22,362 nucleotides of DNA from Clostridia bacterium (GTDB taxonomy: Bacteria > Bacillota > Clostridia > Christensenellales > Aristaeellaceae), in NCBI GenBank assembly GCA_900769075.1, contig CAAGFE010000031.1, positions 1-22,362 of the forward strand, written 5' to 3'. Every line of letters starts with the position of its first letter. The stretch's first letter is position 1. The position numbers and the translations under genes were made by a program. Shown here piece by piece: positions 5,700 to 13,681 of the stretch. The notes beneath the pieces are model-generated. The model was not told the DNA's origin. It saw nothing but the letters and a program-made list of their open reading frames with translations, and did not search any database.

Positions 5700-7679
5700 A
5701 TGAAAGAAATTACCCGTCGTTCATTCCTCAAGGGCGCGCTGGCTGGCACCGCAACTGCGGCCGTTGCCGGCGTTGTCGGCATGCCTGCCGCCAGTGCACT
5801 GGCAGAGGGCGTTTACACCCCCGGTACCTACACAGCCACTGCCAAGGGCATCAACACCGTCACCGCGACGATGACCTTCTCCGCCGACGCCATCACCGAT
5901 GTGGTGCTGGATGTGTCCGGCGAAACTCCCGGCTTCGGCAAGGACATCGGCGAAGCGCTGGCGGATGCGCTCATCAAGGCCCAGGGCGCGGAGATCGACG
6001 TGGTCTCCGGTTCCACCATCACCTCCAAGGCCGTGATGGAAGCGGCCAACAAGTGTATCAAGCAGGCCAAGGGCGAGATCCCGGTGGAAGTGGTGGACAA
6101 GAAGGAAGCTGCGGACGGCCCCGCCGACTGGCTGGGTGAAGCCCCCGAAGTGACCGACGTCGCCGAAACCTGGAACACCGATTTCCTGATCGTCGGCGCC
6201 GGCAACGGTGGCATGGCGGCTGCAGCCTACGCGGCCTCCAAGGGCTATGACTTCCGCGTGATCGAGAAAGCCGCGACCATGGCCCGTACCCGCCATTGGT
6301 ACGGCGCCATCGACTCCGAGGATGCGGCTGCCCTGGGTGAACCGCCCGTGGATCGTGCCCGCCTGCGCCGCGAATTGAAGCGCTATGCCTCCGGCAAGTG
6401 CAACATGAACGCCTTCAACACCTGGATCAACGAGTCCGCCGCGATGCACAAGTTCATCAAGGAGTCCTACGCCAAGTACTCTCCTGACAGCGTGCTGACC
6501 GTGACGGTTGGCGAAGAGGCGGTTTGGCCCCATCATGAGGAATCCGGCTTCTATTTCCCCGTCTGTGAGCATACCTGGGATCGCAAGCTGGATCGCAATG
6601 CGATGTTCCAGCAGATGGTGACGGATGCCGGCAAGAGCATCGACTTCAATACCAGCCTGGTGAAGCTGGAGAAGAACGCTGAAGGCCGCGTGACCGGCGT
6701 GATCGCCCAGAACACCGAAACCAAGGCCTACATCCGCATCAATGCGGCCAAGGGCGTGCTGCTGGCTGCGGGCGGCTATGCCTTCAACAGCCAGATGATG
6801 GAAGCCCTGGATCCCCTGGCTTCCGCTGTGACCACCTCCAACGTGGCCTGGCCCTCCGATACCGGCGACGGCATCAAGGCCGCCGTGTGGGCCGGCGCTG
6901 CCATGCAGGCGGAAGCGGCTCCCATGCTGTTCGACCGCGGCATCGTGGCCCCCGGCGTGGATGCGGGCTATGTCACCCTGCCCTCCGGCGACAAGGTCTT
7001 CCCCTCCGGCGACGGTCAGTTCAACCTGGGTTCCCAGCCCTTCCTGAAGGTGAACCGCAACGGTCAGCGCTTCACGGATGAGTCCGGCACCTACGACCAC
7101 ATGCCCTTCGCTGCCTACAACCAGCCCGGCCATGTGTACGCCTCCATCTTCGACGCCAACATGCCCGAGGACGTGAAGCGCTTCCACACCCTGGGCTGCT
7201 CCGCTGCGACCCGCAACAACCCCGAGGGTCAGCTGAAGAACCTGCTGAAGAAGGCTGAAGAGGGCAAGGCGGTCGTCGCCGACACCATCGAAGAGCTGGC
7301 GGACAAGATGGGCTTCACCGGCAAGGCCAAGGAAACCTTCCTGGCGACGGTGGAACGGTACAACGAGCTGTACGACAAGCAGGAGGACGAGGACTTCGGC
7401 AAGCAGGCATACCGCCTGAGCGCCATCCGCAAGGCTCCCTTCTACGGCTTCTGGATGGGCGCCTGCATCCTCTGCACCGAGCAGGGCATCCTGGTCAACG
7501 AGAAGGCCCAGGCGCTGGCAACCGACGGTCAGCCCATCCCCGGCCTGTTCGTCACCGGTGATATGTCCGGCGGCTTCTTCGTGGACAACTACCCCTGCCT
7601 GATGCCCGGCATTGCCATGGGCCGCACCATGACCTTCGCGCTGAAGTCCGTCAAGGTCGCCATGGGCGAAGATGCATAA
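5700..7679 (+). CDS. Tat-exported FMN/FAD flavoprotein reductase (fumarate reductase-like)
   Basis: 659 residues. It has a Tat signal (RRSFLKG at 6-12, a hydrophobic stretch, cleavage near Ala33-Ala35), then an FMN_bind domain (~38-122) with the covalent FMN motif VSGST (Thr106), then an FAD_binding_2 / flavocytochrome c fumarate reductase-type domain from Asp161 (VGAGNGGMAAAAYAASKG; GxGxxG at 166-171), ...VLLAAGGYAFN..., NGQRFTDES and the C-terminal FVTGDMSGGFFVDNYPCLMPGIAMGR. Such enzymes work outside the membrane and reduce small organic acceptors during anaerobic respiration. Fumarate reductases have a Gln-x-His-Pro substrate site; the equivalent place reads MQAEAAPMLFD, and the usual glycine-rich GG...AGG segment is TRHWYGAIDS, so another substrate is likely. 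SD AAGGAGGG is 7 bases before the ATG. Divergent MerR control; a terminator follows. Confidence 0.9.
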   Translation: MKEITRRSFLKGALAGTATAAVAGVVGMPAASALAEGVYTPGTYTATAKGINTVTATMTFSADAITDVVLDVSGETPGFGKDIGEALADALIKAQGAEIDVVSGSTITSKAVMEAANKCIKQAKGEIPVEVVDKKEAADGPADWLGEAPEVTDVAETWNTDFLIVGAGNGGMAAAAYAASKGYDFRVIEKAATMARTRHWYGAIDSEDAAALGEPPVDRARLRRELKRYASGKCNMNAFNTWINESAAMHKFIKESYAKYSPDSVLTVTVGEEAVWPHHEESGFYFPVCEHTWDRKLDRNAMFQQMVTDAGKSIDFNTSLVKLEKNAEGRVTGVIAQNTETKAYIRINAAKGVLLAAGGYAFNSQMMEALDPLASAVTTSNVAWPSDTGDGIKAAVWAGAAMQAEAAPMLFDRGIVAPGVDAGYVTLPSGDKVFPSGDGQFNLGSQPFLKVNRNGQRFTDESGTYDHMPFAAYNQPGHVYASIFDANMPEDVKRFHTLGCSAATRNNPEGQLKNLLKKAEEGKAVVADTIEELADKMGFTGKAKETFLATVERYNELYDKQEDEDFGKQAYRLSAIRKAPFYGFWMGACILCTEQGILVNEKAQALATDGQPIPGLFVTGDMSGGFFVDNYPCLMPGIAMGRTMTFALKSVKVAMGEDA

Positions 7680-7708
7680 TTTCCCCTGGATGCTACAATA
7701 AATAAACT

Positions 7709-7757
7709 GCCCTGCTCGGTTCCGTGCAGTACGCGCGTGACCGGGCAGGGCCTTTTT
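7709..7757 (+). terminator. Rho-independent terminator after the flavoprotein
   Basis: A 12-bp stem GCCCTGCTCGGT (7709-7720) / ACCGGGCAGGGC (7740-7751), with one G-T wobble, and TTTTT at 7753-7757. It can also serve the convergent CoA-transferase gene, as the opposite strand has a weaker T-rich run. Confidence 0.88.
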
Positions 7758-7778
7758 GCTGTCAGGAATGCTGATTGC

Positions 7779-9290
7779 TTACATCTCCACCTCAAAGGGC
7801 AGCAGATCCAGCACGTCCCGCTGCACATCCACGCCGGGGTACACCTCCAGCAGCTTCAGCCCGCGGGCGGTGAGGATGAACACGCAGCGCTCGGTGACGT
7901 AGAGCACCTTCTGCCCATGGTCGATGGCCTTGCGGGCGGAGAAGCTCACCGTCTTGACGGTGCTGACAAACTTCGGGACCGCGCCGTTTTCCACAATGGT
8001 GACCTCCTCGCCGTTCTGGGCGACGGAGAGTCCCTTGGTGTTGAAGGTCAGGCAGAAAACGACGGTGGGCGTCAGGGCGGTGATGTTGGCAAAGCCGCCG
8101 ATGCCCGCATAAGCGCCCGGGCCGCGGTGCGCGTTGACGTTGCCGTGCCCGTCCACCTCCAGCGCCCCCATGAAGCAGATGTCCAGCCCGCCGGAGTTGT
8201 ACAGGTCGAACTGGTTGGCCATGTCGTATACGGACGCGGCGCCGATCATCGCGCCGAAAACCCGGCCCGACGCCGGGAAGCCGCCGATGCCGCCGGATTC
8301 CACCGTCAGGGTGATGTGATCCAGCATGCCGTTTTGCTCGGCGAAGCGGGAAATGGTTTCGGGAATGCCGATGCCGATATTGACGATGTCCTCCTGGCGC
8401 AGCTCGCGGGCGGCGCGCTTGCCGATGATGTCCGCCGCAATGCCGGAGGAACGGTTGACGTGGTTGAGGGCGTCCAGCTTCTGCGTCCAGCGGTGCCAGT
8501 CCTCATAGCGGATCTCGAAGCTGCCGGTGAGGGCGGTGAGCGCCTCATCCCGGGACGCAGGCTCCTGAACGACGATCGCGTCCACCAGGCAGCCGGGGAT
8601 GATGGTGTTGCGGGGGCGGGTGGGCTCGTCCACCAGGCGATCCACCTGCACAATCACAATGCCGTTGTTGGACTTCACCGCCTGGCAGATGGACAGCGCG
8701 TCGCCGGACATGTACATATCGTCAAAGGAAATATTGCCCTTGCGGTCCGCGGCGGTGCCCCTGATCAGCGCGACGGTGATCTTCGGCAGCTTGTAGTACA
8801 GGAATTCCTCGCCGTCCACCTGCACCACCTTGACAAAGGAGTTGTCGGTGGAAATCTGGTTGATGCCCGGCCCCTCGCGGCGGGGATCCACAAAGATATC
8901 CAGCCCGACCTTCGACAGCGCGCCGGGCAGGCCGCCCGCCTGTGCCCGGATGGCATGGGAAATGCAGCCCAGCGGCAGGTTGTAAGCCTCAAAGCGGTTC
9001 TCCAGGATGATCTTCTTGGTGGAGGGCATGGCGCCAAAATGGCCGCAGATCAGACGATCCACCGCCCCCTCGCGGATGTAGCCCTCGGCGTTCCTGTTTT
9101 CGTCCCAGACGCCGAAGCCCGCGCTGGACACGATGGTCAGGTGCTTGGGGGAGTGGGTCTGCTGATAGCGCCGGTACAGGGCCTCGTGCAGCTCGACGGG
9201 ATTTTCGATGCCGACGAAGGAGTTGACGCAGATGCAGTCCCCGTCGCGGATCAGGCTGATGGCGTCCTCAGCGGACATGATGCGGTACAT
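7779..9290 (-). CDS. Family I acyl-CoA:carboxylate CoA-transferase
   Basis: 503 residues, a fused alpha-beta CoA-transferase like E. coli YdiF and clostridial propionate/acetate CoA-transferases. These move CoA between short-chain acyl-CoA and a free acid in the cytoplasm. The alpha half includes CVNSFVGIENPVELHEAL and the glycine-rich RAQAGGLPGALSKVGLDIFVDPR; the beta half has NIGIGIPETIS and the catalytic glutamate in TVESGGIGG (Glu331), later GGFANITALTPTVVF. The ATG at 9290 is chosen over the TTG at 9296 because the AAAGG site is about 10 bases before the ATG and too close to the TTG. It stands alone with its own promoter; no acyl-CoA dehydrogenase or hydratase neighbour hints at the acid used. 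Confidence 0.93.
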   Translation of the reverse strand: MYRIMSAEDAISLIRDGDCICVNSFVGIENPVELHEALYRRYQQTHSPKHLTIVSSAGFGVWDENRNAEGYIREGAVDRLICGHFGAMPSTKKIILENRFEAYNLPLGCISHAIRAQAGGLPGALSKVGLDIFVDPRREGPGINQISTDNSFVKVVQVDGEEFLYYKLPKITVALIRGTAADRKGNISFDDMYMSGDALSICQAVKSNNGIVIVQVDRLVDEPTRPRNTIIPGCLVDAIVVQEPASRDEALTALTGSFEIRYEDWHRWTQKLDALNHVNRSSGIAADIIGKRAARELRQEDIVNIGIGIPETISRFAEQNGMLDHITLTVESGGIGGFPASGRVFGAMIGAASVYDMANQFDLYNSGGLDICFMGALEVDGHGNVNAHRGPGAYAGIGGFANITALTPTVVFCLTFNTKGLSVAQNGEEVTIVENGAVPKFVSTVKTVSFSARKAIDHGQKVLYVTERCVFILTARGLKLLEVYPGVDVQRDVLDLLPFEVEM

Positions 9291-9325
9291 AGTCAATCGG
9301 CCTTTCGTAGAGAAATTGCGGGGTC

Positions 9326-9355
9326 ATTATACCATACCGGGGATTCCGCTGGCAA
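9326..9355 (-). promoter_or_regulatory. Promoter of the CoA-transferase
   Basis: Minus strand TTGCCA (9350-9355), 18-base spacer, TATAAT (9326-9331), with TG one base before the -10 box (extended -10). About 35 bases upstream of the start codon. Confidence 0.8.
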
Positions 9356-9396
9356 GACGGGGGAGGGGCGGGAAACACGATAAATGCAAAGGGAAA

Positions 9397-9419
9397 CCCG
9401 CCTGAGCGGATCAGGCGGG
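9397..9419 (-). terminator. Terminator after the YD-repeat protein gene
   Basis: A perfect 9-bp stem CCCGCCTGA (9397-9405) / TCAGGCGGG (9411-9419) with a 5-base loop, followed on the minus strand by TTTCCCTTTG. It starts 9 bases after the stop codon. The T tract is poor. Confidence 0.75.
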
Positions 9420-9427
9420 CAGGGAAA

Positions 9428-10585
9428 TCAGTCAATGGGCTGACCATCGGCGCCGTATTGGGTCTGGGACACCAGCTCCTCCTGGGCGTTGAACACGAAA
9501 ACGATGGACGAGCCGTCATCCTCATAGATGGTTTCCCGCCAGGCGTAGCGGTAGCCGTCCTCGTCGGCAAACTCGGTCTGGATGATGAGCCGGCCATCGG
9601 TGTAGGCGCGGACGGTGCGCAGGAACAGCGCCTCGTCGTATTCGTACTCGTAGGTCTGCACGATTTCGGGGGTGGCGTCTGCCGCGTAGTAGGCGATGAC
9701 CAGCGGATCGCCCAGGTCATTGTACTCCGTAACCATGGACGAGCCGTCCTCGTTGTATTCGATCACCCGCTCGGCATAGCCGTCTGTATTGTAGTGGATC
9801 TCCATCGAAAGCATGCCGAAGGAGTACATCTTCGAGGAAAGGAGCGCGCCGTCCGCATATTCGTATTCGTAGGCGGCATCATCCCAGATTGTGCCGTCGC
9901 CATCGGTGCTGCGGCGGCGAAGGGGATCGCCGTTTTCATTGTATTCCACCGTGAACACCGACTCGTCCGGGTAAAGGCTGGTCTGCTTGCAGGCGTAGTA
10001 TTCGCCCTGGGCATTCTGGGCGAACTCGATGTACTCCTCCCAGGCAATGTCGCCCGCGGCGTCATAGGTGGCGGTATAGGTCATGTTGCCATGCTCGTCG
10101 AATTCATGGACGGTCCAGGTGTCATCGTCGTAAAAGATGATTTGGGACACGGGAATTTGCTGGCCCTCGCTGCCGACGGTGTAGACGATTTCGCCCGTCA
10201 GGACGTTGCCGGTGAACTCACGGGAGACAAGCATGTGCCCCTCTGCGTCGTACTCATAGGCGTAGAGCAGCTCGCAGACGGCAATGCCGTCTTCGTCAAA
10301 GAGGGAGTAGCGCACCAGATCGCCGTGCTCATTGTAGTCGCTCACATCCGCGATGCTGTCGTCAAACATCCAGATTTCGCTTCCGCACACGGTGCAGACA
10401 TGATCCTCCAGGCTGTGCGCACCCCTGTCGGCCTCTTCGCCGGAGGCCAGCACACGCCAGTGCTCCAATGCGTTGCGCTCCCAGGCAAAAACGGGCAGGG
10501 TGGAATCATCCGCCTGCTCGGCGCAGCACACGCAGCCCAGCGTCAGCGCCAGCAGAAGGGAAATCATCAGCAGCGTTTTTTTCAT
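9428..10585 (-). CDS. Secreted protein with degenerate YD/RHS-like tandem repeats
   Basis: 385 residues. MKKTLLMISLLLALTLGCVCC is a signal peptide; a lipid-modified Cys is possible but the lipobox is not canonical. After a short linker there is a CxxC knuckle in DHVCTVCGSE. From ~80 on, about a dozen copies of a loose 18-30 residue unit follow, with cores such as YNENGDPLRR, FDEHGNMTYTATYD, YNEDGSSMVTEYNDLGDPL and YTDGRLIIQTEF, resembling the YD repeats of RHS shells and MORN-like beta hairpins. Very acidic and aromatic overall. A cell-surface binding or structural role is likely; no enzyme domain or toxin tip is seen. ATG at 10585 follows AGGAGG by 9 bases. Monocistronic, with its own promoter and terminator. 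Confidence 0.75.
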   Translation of the reverse strand: MKKTLLMISLLLALTLGCVCCAEQADDSTLPVFAWERNALEHWRVLASGEEADRGAHSLEDHVCTVCGSEIWMFDDSIADVSDYNEHGDLVRYSLFDEDGIAVCELLYAYEYDAEGHMLVSREFTGNVLTGEIVYTVGSEGQQIPVSQIIFYDDDTWTVHEFDEHGNMTYTATYDAAGDIAWEEYIEFAQNAQGEYYACKQTSLYPDESVFTVEYNENGDPLRRRSTDGDGTIWDDAAYEYEYADGALLSSKMYSFGMLSMEIHYNTDGYAERVIEYNEDGSSMVTEYNDLGDPLVIAYYAADATPEIVQTYEYEYDEALFLRTVRAYTDGRLIIQTEFADEDGYRYAWRETIYEDDGSSIVFVFNAQEELVSQTQYGADGQPID

Positions 10586-10644
10586 CCTCGGATACCTCCT
10601 GTGTTGAAATGGCGTTGCATCAAAGCCTATGCCCCGCCGCTGAC

Positions 10645-10673
10645 ATTATACCGCAAAATCCGGGGAAACACAA
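10645..10673 (-). promoter_or_regulatory. Promoter of the YD-repeat protein gene
   Basis: Minus strand TTGTGT (10668-10673), 17-base spacer, TATAAT (10645-10650), about 60 bases before the ATG. Confidence 0.75.
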
Positions 10674-10722
10674 GGCAAAAGCGGCAGCCGTCAGAAATCC
10701 GTCAGACGGGGACAATCTGGCC

Positions 10723-10736
10723 GGAAACGGTTTACA
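10723..10736 (+). promoter_or_regulatory. Possible cre-like (CcpA/LacI-family) site over the -35 box
   Basis: GGAAACGGTTTACA matches most fixed positions of the catabolite response element TGWAANCGNTNWCA (two mismatches, including part of the central CG) and overlaps the -35 hexamer of the glucuronate operon. Repression when better sugars are present would fit. A single degenerate match of this kind may be chance. Confidence 0.35.
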
Positions 10737-10760
10737 GGCGCAGGGGAATTGTGGTATACT
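10731..10760 (+). promoter_or_regulatory. Promoter of uxuA-uxuB
   Basis: TTTACA (10731-10736), 18-base spacer, TATACT (10755-10760) with an extended TG. The start codon of uxuA is 96 bases downstream, leaving a leader long enough for regulation. Confidence 0.75.
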
Positions 10761-10855
10761 GTCCGGGATGTGAAACGATGGCCCCGGCCGGATTCGCGGC
10801 AAAGAAAGCAAAGGAGGCTGCATCCGTCAGCCCTGAACAGAAGGAGAGAGCACGC

Positions 10856-11935
10856 ATGAAGATGACCTTCCGCTGGTATGGCAAGGAGATTGACCCCATC
10901 AAGCTGCAGTATGTCAGGCAGATTCCCGGGATGACCGGCCTGATGGGCCTGCTGGACAAGCCCGCAGGGGTGGACTGGCCCGAGGAGGAAGTCAAGGCCC
11001 TGGTGGAATATGTCCACGCCCACGGATTGGAGCTGGAGGTGGTGGAGTCCGTCAATGTCCATGAGGATATCAAGATGGGCCTGCCCACCCGCGATGCCTA
11101 CATCCGAAATTACTGCTCCACCGTCCGCACGCTGGCCAAATATGGCGTGAAGGTCATCGTGTACAACTTCATGCCCGTCTTTGACTGGCTGCGCACCGAT
11201 CTGGCCCGCGTGATTGAGGAGGACGGCTCCAATTCCCTGTATTTCAATGAGAGGGATCTGGGCGAGATGGGCCCGATGGAGATCGTCCGCCGGACTGCGG
11301 AGGATTCCAAGGGCTTCAGCCTGCCCGGCTGGGAGCCGGAACGCCTGGCCCAGCTGGAAACCACCCTCAGGCAGTATGAGGGCATCACCCCCGATATCCT
11401 GCGCGAGAATTACAGGTACTTCCTGGAGCGGGTGTGTCCCGTGTGCGAGGAAGTCGGCGTGAAGCTGGCCTGCCACCCGGATGATCCCGCTTGGCCCATC
11501 TTCGGCCTGCCCCGCATCGCCCACAGCCAGGAGGATTTCGACAAGATTGTCAAGCTCTATGACAGCCCCGCCAATACCATCTGCCTTTGCACCGGCTCCC
11601 TGGGTTCCAACCCGGAGAATGATATCCCGGCGATCATCCGCCACTTCGGCGGGATGAACCGCATCGGTGCGATGCATGTCCGCAATGTGAAGTACCTGGG
11701 CCATCACCATTTCCGGGAATCGGCCCATCTGTCCTCCGCCGGTGATCTGGACATGTTCGAGATCATGAAGGCGATCTATGACACCTGCCCCGATACCTAT
11801 GTCCGTCCCGACCATGGGCGCATGATCTGGGATGAGGAGGGCCGTCCCGGCTATGGCCTCTACGATCGGGCCCTGGGTGCGACCTACCTCAACGGCCTCT
11901 GGGAAGCTCTTTGCAGGATATACGGCAACAAGTAA
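10856..11935 (+). CDS. uxuA: D-mannonate dehydratase
   Basis: 359 residues, the length usual for Firmicute UxuA. It dehydrates D-mannonate to 2-keto-3-deoxygluconate in the cytoplasm, using Mn2+ or Fe2+, in the hexuronate (glucuronate) pathway. Family marks include FRWYGKEIDPIKLQYVRQIPG at the N-terminus of the TIM barrel, ESVNVHEDIKMG, VIVYNFMPVFDW, the metal region VGVKLACHPDDPAWPIFGLPRI, GSNPENDI, MHVRNVK and the C-terminal YVRPDHGRMIWDEE...GYGLYDRALGATYL. ATG at 10856 follows AAGGAG by 9 bases. Transcribed with uxuB 27 bases downstream from a promoter at 10731-10760. Confidence 0.96.
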   Translation: MKMTFRWYGKEIDPIKLQYVRQIPGMTGLMGLLDKPAGVDWPEEEVKALVEYVHAHGLELEVVESVNVHEDIKMGLPTRDAYIRNYCSTVRTLAKYGVKVIVYNFMPVFDWLRTDLARVIEEDGSNSLYFNERDLGEMGPMEIVRRTAEDSKGFSLPGWEPERLAQLETTLRQYEGITPDILRENYRYFLERVCPVCEEVGVKLACHPDDPAWPIFGLPRIAHSQEDFDKIVKLYDSPANTICLCTGSLGSNPENDIPAIIRHFGGMNRIGAMHVRNVKYLGHHHFRESAHLSSAGDLDMFEIMKAIYDTCPDTYVRPDHGRMIWDEEGRPGYGLYDRALGATYLNGLWEALCRIYGNK

Positions 11936-11962
11936 GCGGACGGCAGCGAAGGAGAAATGAAC

Positions 11963-13576
11963 ATGAAGCTTTCCTATCAGGGCATTCAGGATCGCGCCGC
12001 CTATGAAGCGGCGGGCATCGCCCTGCCCGGGTTCGACTGGCACGCCATGCGCGCCGCCACCGAGCAGGCGCCCGTATGGGTGCACTTCGGCGCGGGCAAC
12101 ATCTTCCGCGGGTTTATCGCGGCCCTCCAGCAGCGATTGCTGAACGATGGCCTCGCCGCCAGCGGCATCGTCGCGGCGGAAACCTTCGATTTTGACATCA
12201 TCGACAAAATCTACGACCCCTTCGACGCCATGACCCTCATGGTGTCCCTCAAGCCGGACGGCTCCACCGACAAGGAGGTCATCGCCTCCATCGCCAAGGG
12301 CATCCGGGCGGATTCCTCCGACGCGGCCCAGTGGGCAGCCCTGAAGGCCTGCTTCACCAATCCGTCCCTGCAGATGGTTTCCTTCACCATCACCGAGAAG
12401 GGCTATGCCCTCACCAATGTCAAGGGGGAAATGCTGCCCGCGGCGGCGGAGGACATCGCCCAGGGCCCCGACCACGCCCGCCATGCGATGTCGGTGGTTG
12501 CCGCGATGCTGTTCGCCCGCTTCCAGGCAGGTGCCCAACCCATCGCCATGGTGTCCATGGACAACTGCTCCCACAACGGCGAGAAGCTGAAGGCCTCCGT
12601 GGTCACCATCGTGGACGGCTGGGTGGAAAGGGGCTATTGTCCCTCCGCCTTTGCCGCCTGGGTGAAGGACGAAAGCCGGGTTTCCTTCCCCTGGAGCATG
12701 ATTGACAAGATCACCCCCCGTCCCGCCGATGTGATCCGCGATCAGCTGACCGATCTGGGCCTGGAGGACATGGCTCCCGTCGTCACCAGCCGCAACACCT
12801 ATATCGCACCCTTCGTCAACGCCGAGGTACCCCAGTACCTGGTGGTGGAGGATCGCTTCCCCAATGGCCGTCCCGCGCTGGAGAAGGCCGGCGTGTACCT
12901 GTGTGACCGGGAGACCGTCAACATGACCGAGCGCATGAAGGTGACCACCTGCCTGAATCCGCTGCATACCGCGCTGGCGGTGTTTGGCTGCCTGCTGGGG
13001 TATACCTCCATCGCCGCCGAAATGCAGGATGAACAGCTGGTGAAACTGGTCAGGACCATCGGCTATGTGGAAGGCCTGCCGGTTGTGGTTCATCCCGGCA
13101 TCATCGACCCCAGGGCGTTCATTGACGAAGTGGTGGAGCAGCGCCTGCCCAATCCCTTCATTCCGGACATGCCCCAGCGCATTGCCACGGACACCTCCCA
13201 GAAGGTCGCCATCCGCTTTGGCGAAACCATCAAGAGCTATGCTGCCGATCCCGCGAAGGATCCCGCGAGCCTGAGCGCCATTCCGCTGGCCCTTGCCGGC
13301 TGGCTGCGCTATCTCCTCGCGGTGGATGACGAGGGCAAGGAAATGCCCGTGTCCGCCGACCCGATGCTGCCCGTGCTGCAGAAGGAGCTGGCCGGTGTGG
13401 AGCTGGGCAAGCCCGAATCCTGCAGGGGAAAGCTGGAGGCCATCCTCACCAATGAGGTGCTGTTCGGCGTGAACCTCCGGGCAGTCGGCCTGGCGGATAA
13501 GGTCGAGGGCTATCTGAAGGAACTGCTGGCGGGCCCGGGGGCCGTCCGTGCGACGCTGAAAAAGCATCTGGGCTGA
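11963..13576 (+). CDS. uxuB: D-mannonate oxidoreductase (fructuronate reductase)
   Basis: 537 residues of the long-chain mannitol dehydrogenase family. It reduces fructuronate to D-mannonate with NADH, the step before UxuA. The NAD loop is HFGAGNIFRGF (41-51), and FPWSMIDKITPR (~242-253) and K326-x5-N332-x2-H335 (KVTTCLNPLH) give the catalytic lysine, asparagine and histidine. The start at 11963 is preferred: AAGGAG (11949-11954) is 8 bases before it, but only 2 bases before the in-frame ATG at 11957. The pairing with uxuA supports fructuronate over mannitol as substrate. No uxaC isomerase or transporter is in the window. Confidence 0.93.
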   Translation: MKLSYQGIQDRAAYEAAGIALPGFDWHAMRAATEQAPVWVHFGAGNIFRGFIAALQQRLLNDGLAASGIVAAETFDFDIIDKIYDPFDAMTLMVSLKPDGSTDKEVIASIAKGIRADSSDAAQWAALKACFTNPSLQMVSFTITEKGYALTNVKGEMLPAAAEDIAQGPDHARHAMSVVAAMLFARFQAGAQPIAMVSMDNCSHNGEKLKASVVTIVDGWVERGYCPSAFAAWVKDESRVSFPWSMIDKITPRPADVIRDQLTDLGLEDMAPVVTSRNTYIAPFVNAEVPQYLVVEDRFPNGRPALEKAGVYLCDRETVNMTERMKVTTCLNPLHTALAVFGCLLGYTSIAAEMQDEQLVKLVRTIGYVEGLPVVVHPGIIDPRAFIDEVVEQRLPNPFIPDMPQRIATDTSQKVAIRFGETIKSYAADPAKDPASLSAIPLALAGWLRYLLAVDDEGKEMPVSADPMLPVLQKELAGVELGKPESCRGKLEAILTNEVLFGVNLRAVGLADKVEGYLKELLAGPGAVRATLKKHLG

Positions 13577-13591
13577 TCGCCGTAAACAGGA

Positions 13592-13634
13592 AGCAGCATT
13601 CTCCTGAATCATGTATAGGTGAATGCTGCTTTTT
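13592..13634 (+). terminator. Terminator of the uxuAB operon
   Basis: A perfect 10-bp stem AGCAGCATTC (13592-13601) / GAATGCTGCT (13621-13630) followed by TTTT. It stands tail to tail with the terminator of the convergent gene. Confidence 0.9.
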
Positions 13635-13643
13635 CTGTGCAGC

Positions 13644-13670
13644 AAAAAACTCCCCGGACGAACCGGGGAG
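13644..13670 (-). terminator. Terminator of the exported FMN-binding redox protein
   Basis: On the minus strand an 8-bp perfect stem CTCCCCGG (read from 13670) / CCGGGGAG with a 5-base loop, followed by TTTTTT (13644-13649). Confidence 0.9.
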
Positions 13671-13681
13671 CCAAAGCCGAA

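Noticed and set aside
4712..5782. Longer MerR protein starting at 5782
   Set aside because: The extra N-terminus would cover the promoter and first codons of the divergent flavoprotein; MPDKK at 5560 has a strong SD and fits the family start.
7737..9383. A 548-residue plus-strand protein
   Set aside because: Antisense shadow of the CoA-transferase; it also starts inside a terminator.
9458..11935. An 825-residue plus-strand protein continuing into uxuA
   Set aside because: The part before 10856 is antisense of the repeat protein and reads through a promoter; UxuA homology and the SD place the start at 10856.
10691..13645. A 984-codon open frame on the minus strand over uxuA and uxuB
   Set aside because: It is the antisense of two clear enzyme genes, is rich in His and Gly as antisense of GC-rich codons usually is, and has no SD or domain. 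Similar long frames opposite the flavoprotein, the CoA-transferase and the atp genes were rejected for the same reason.
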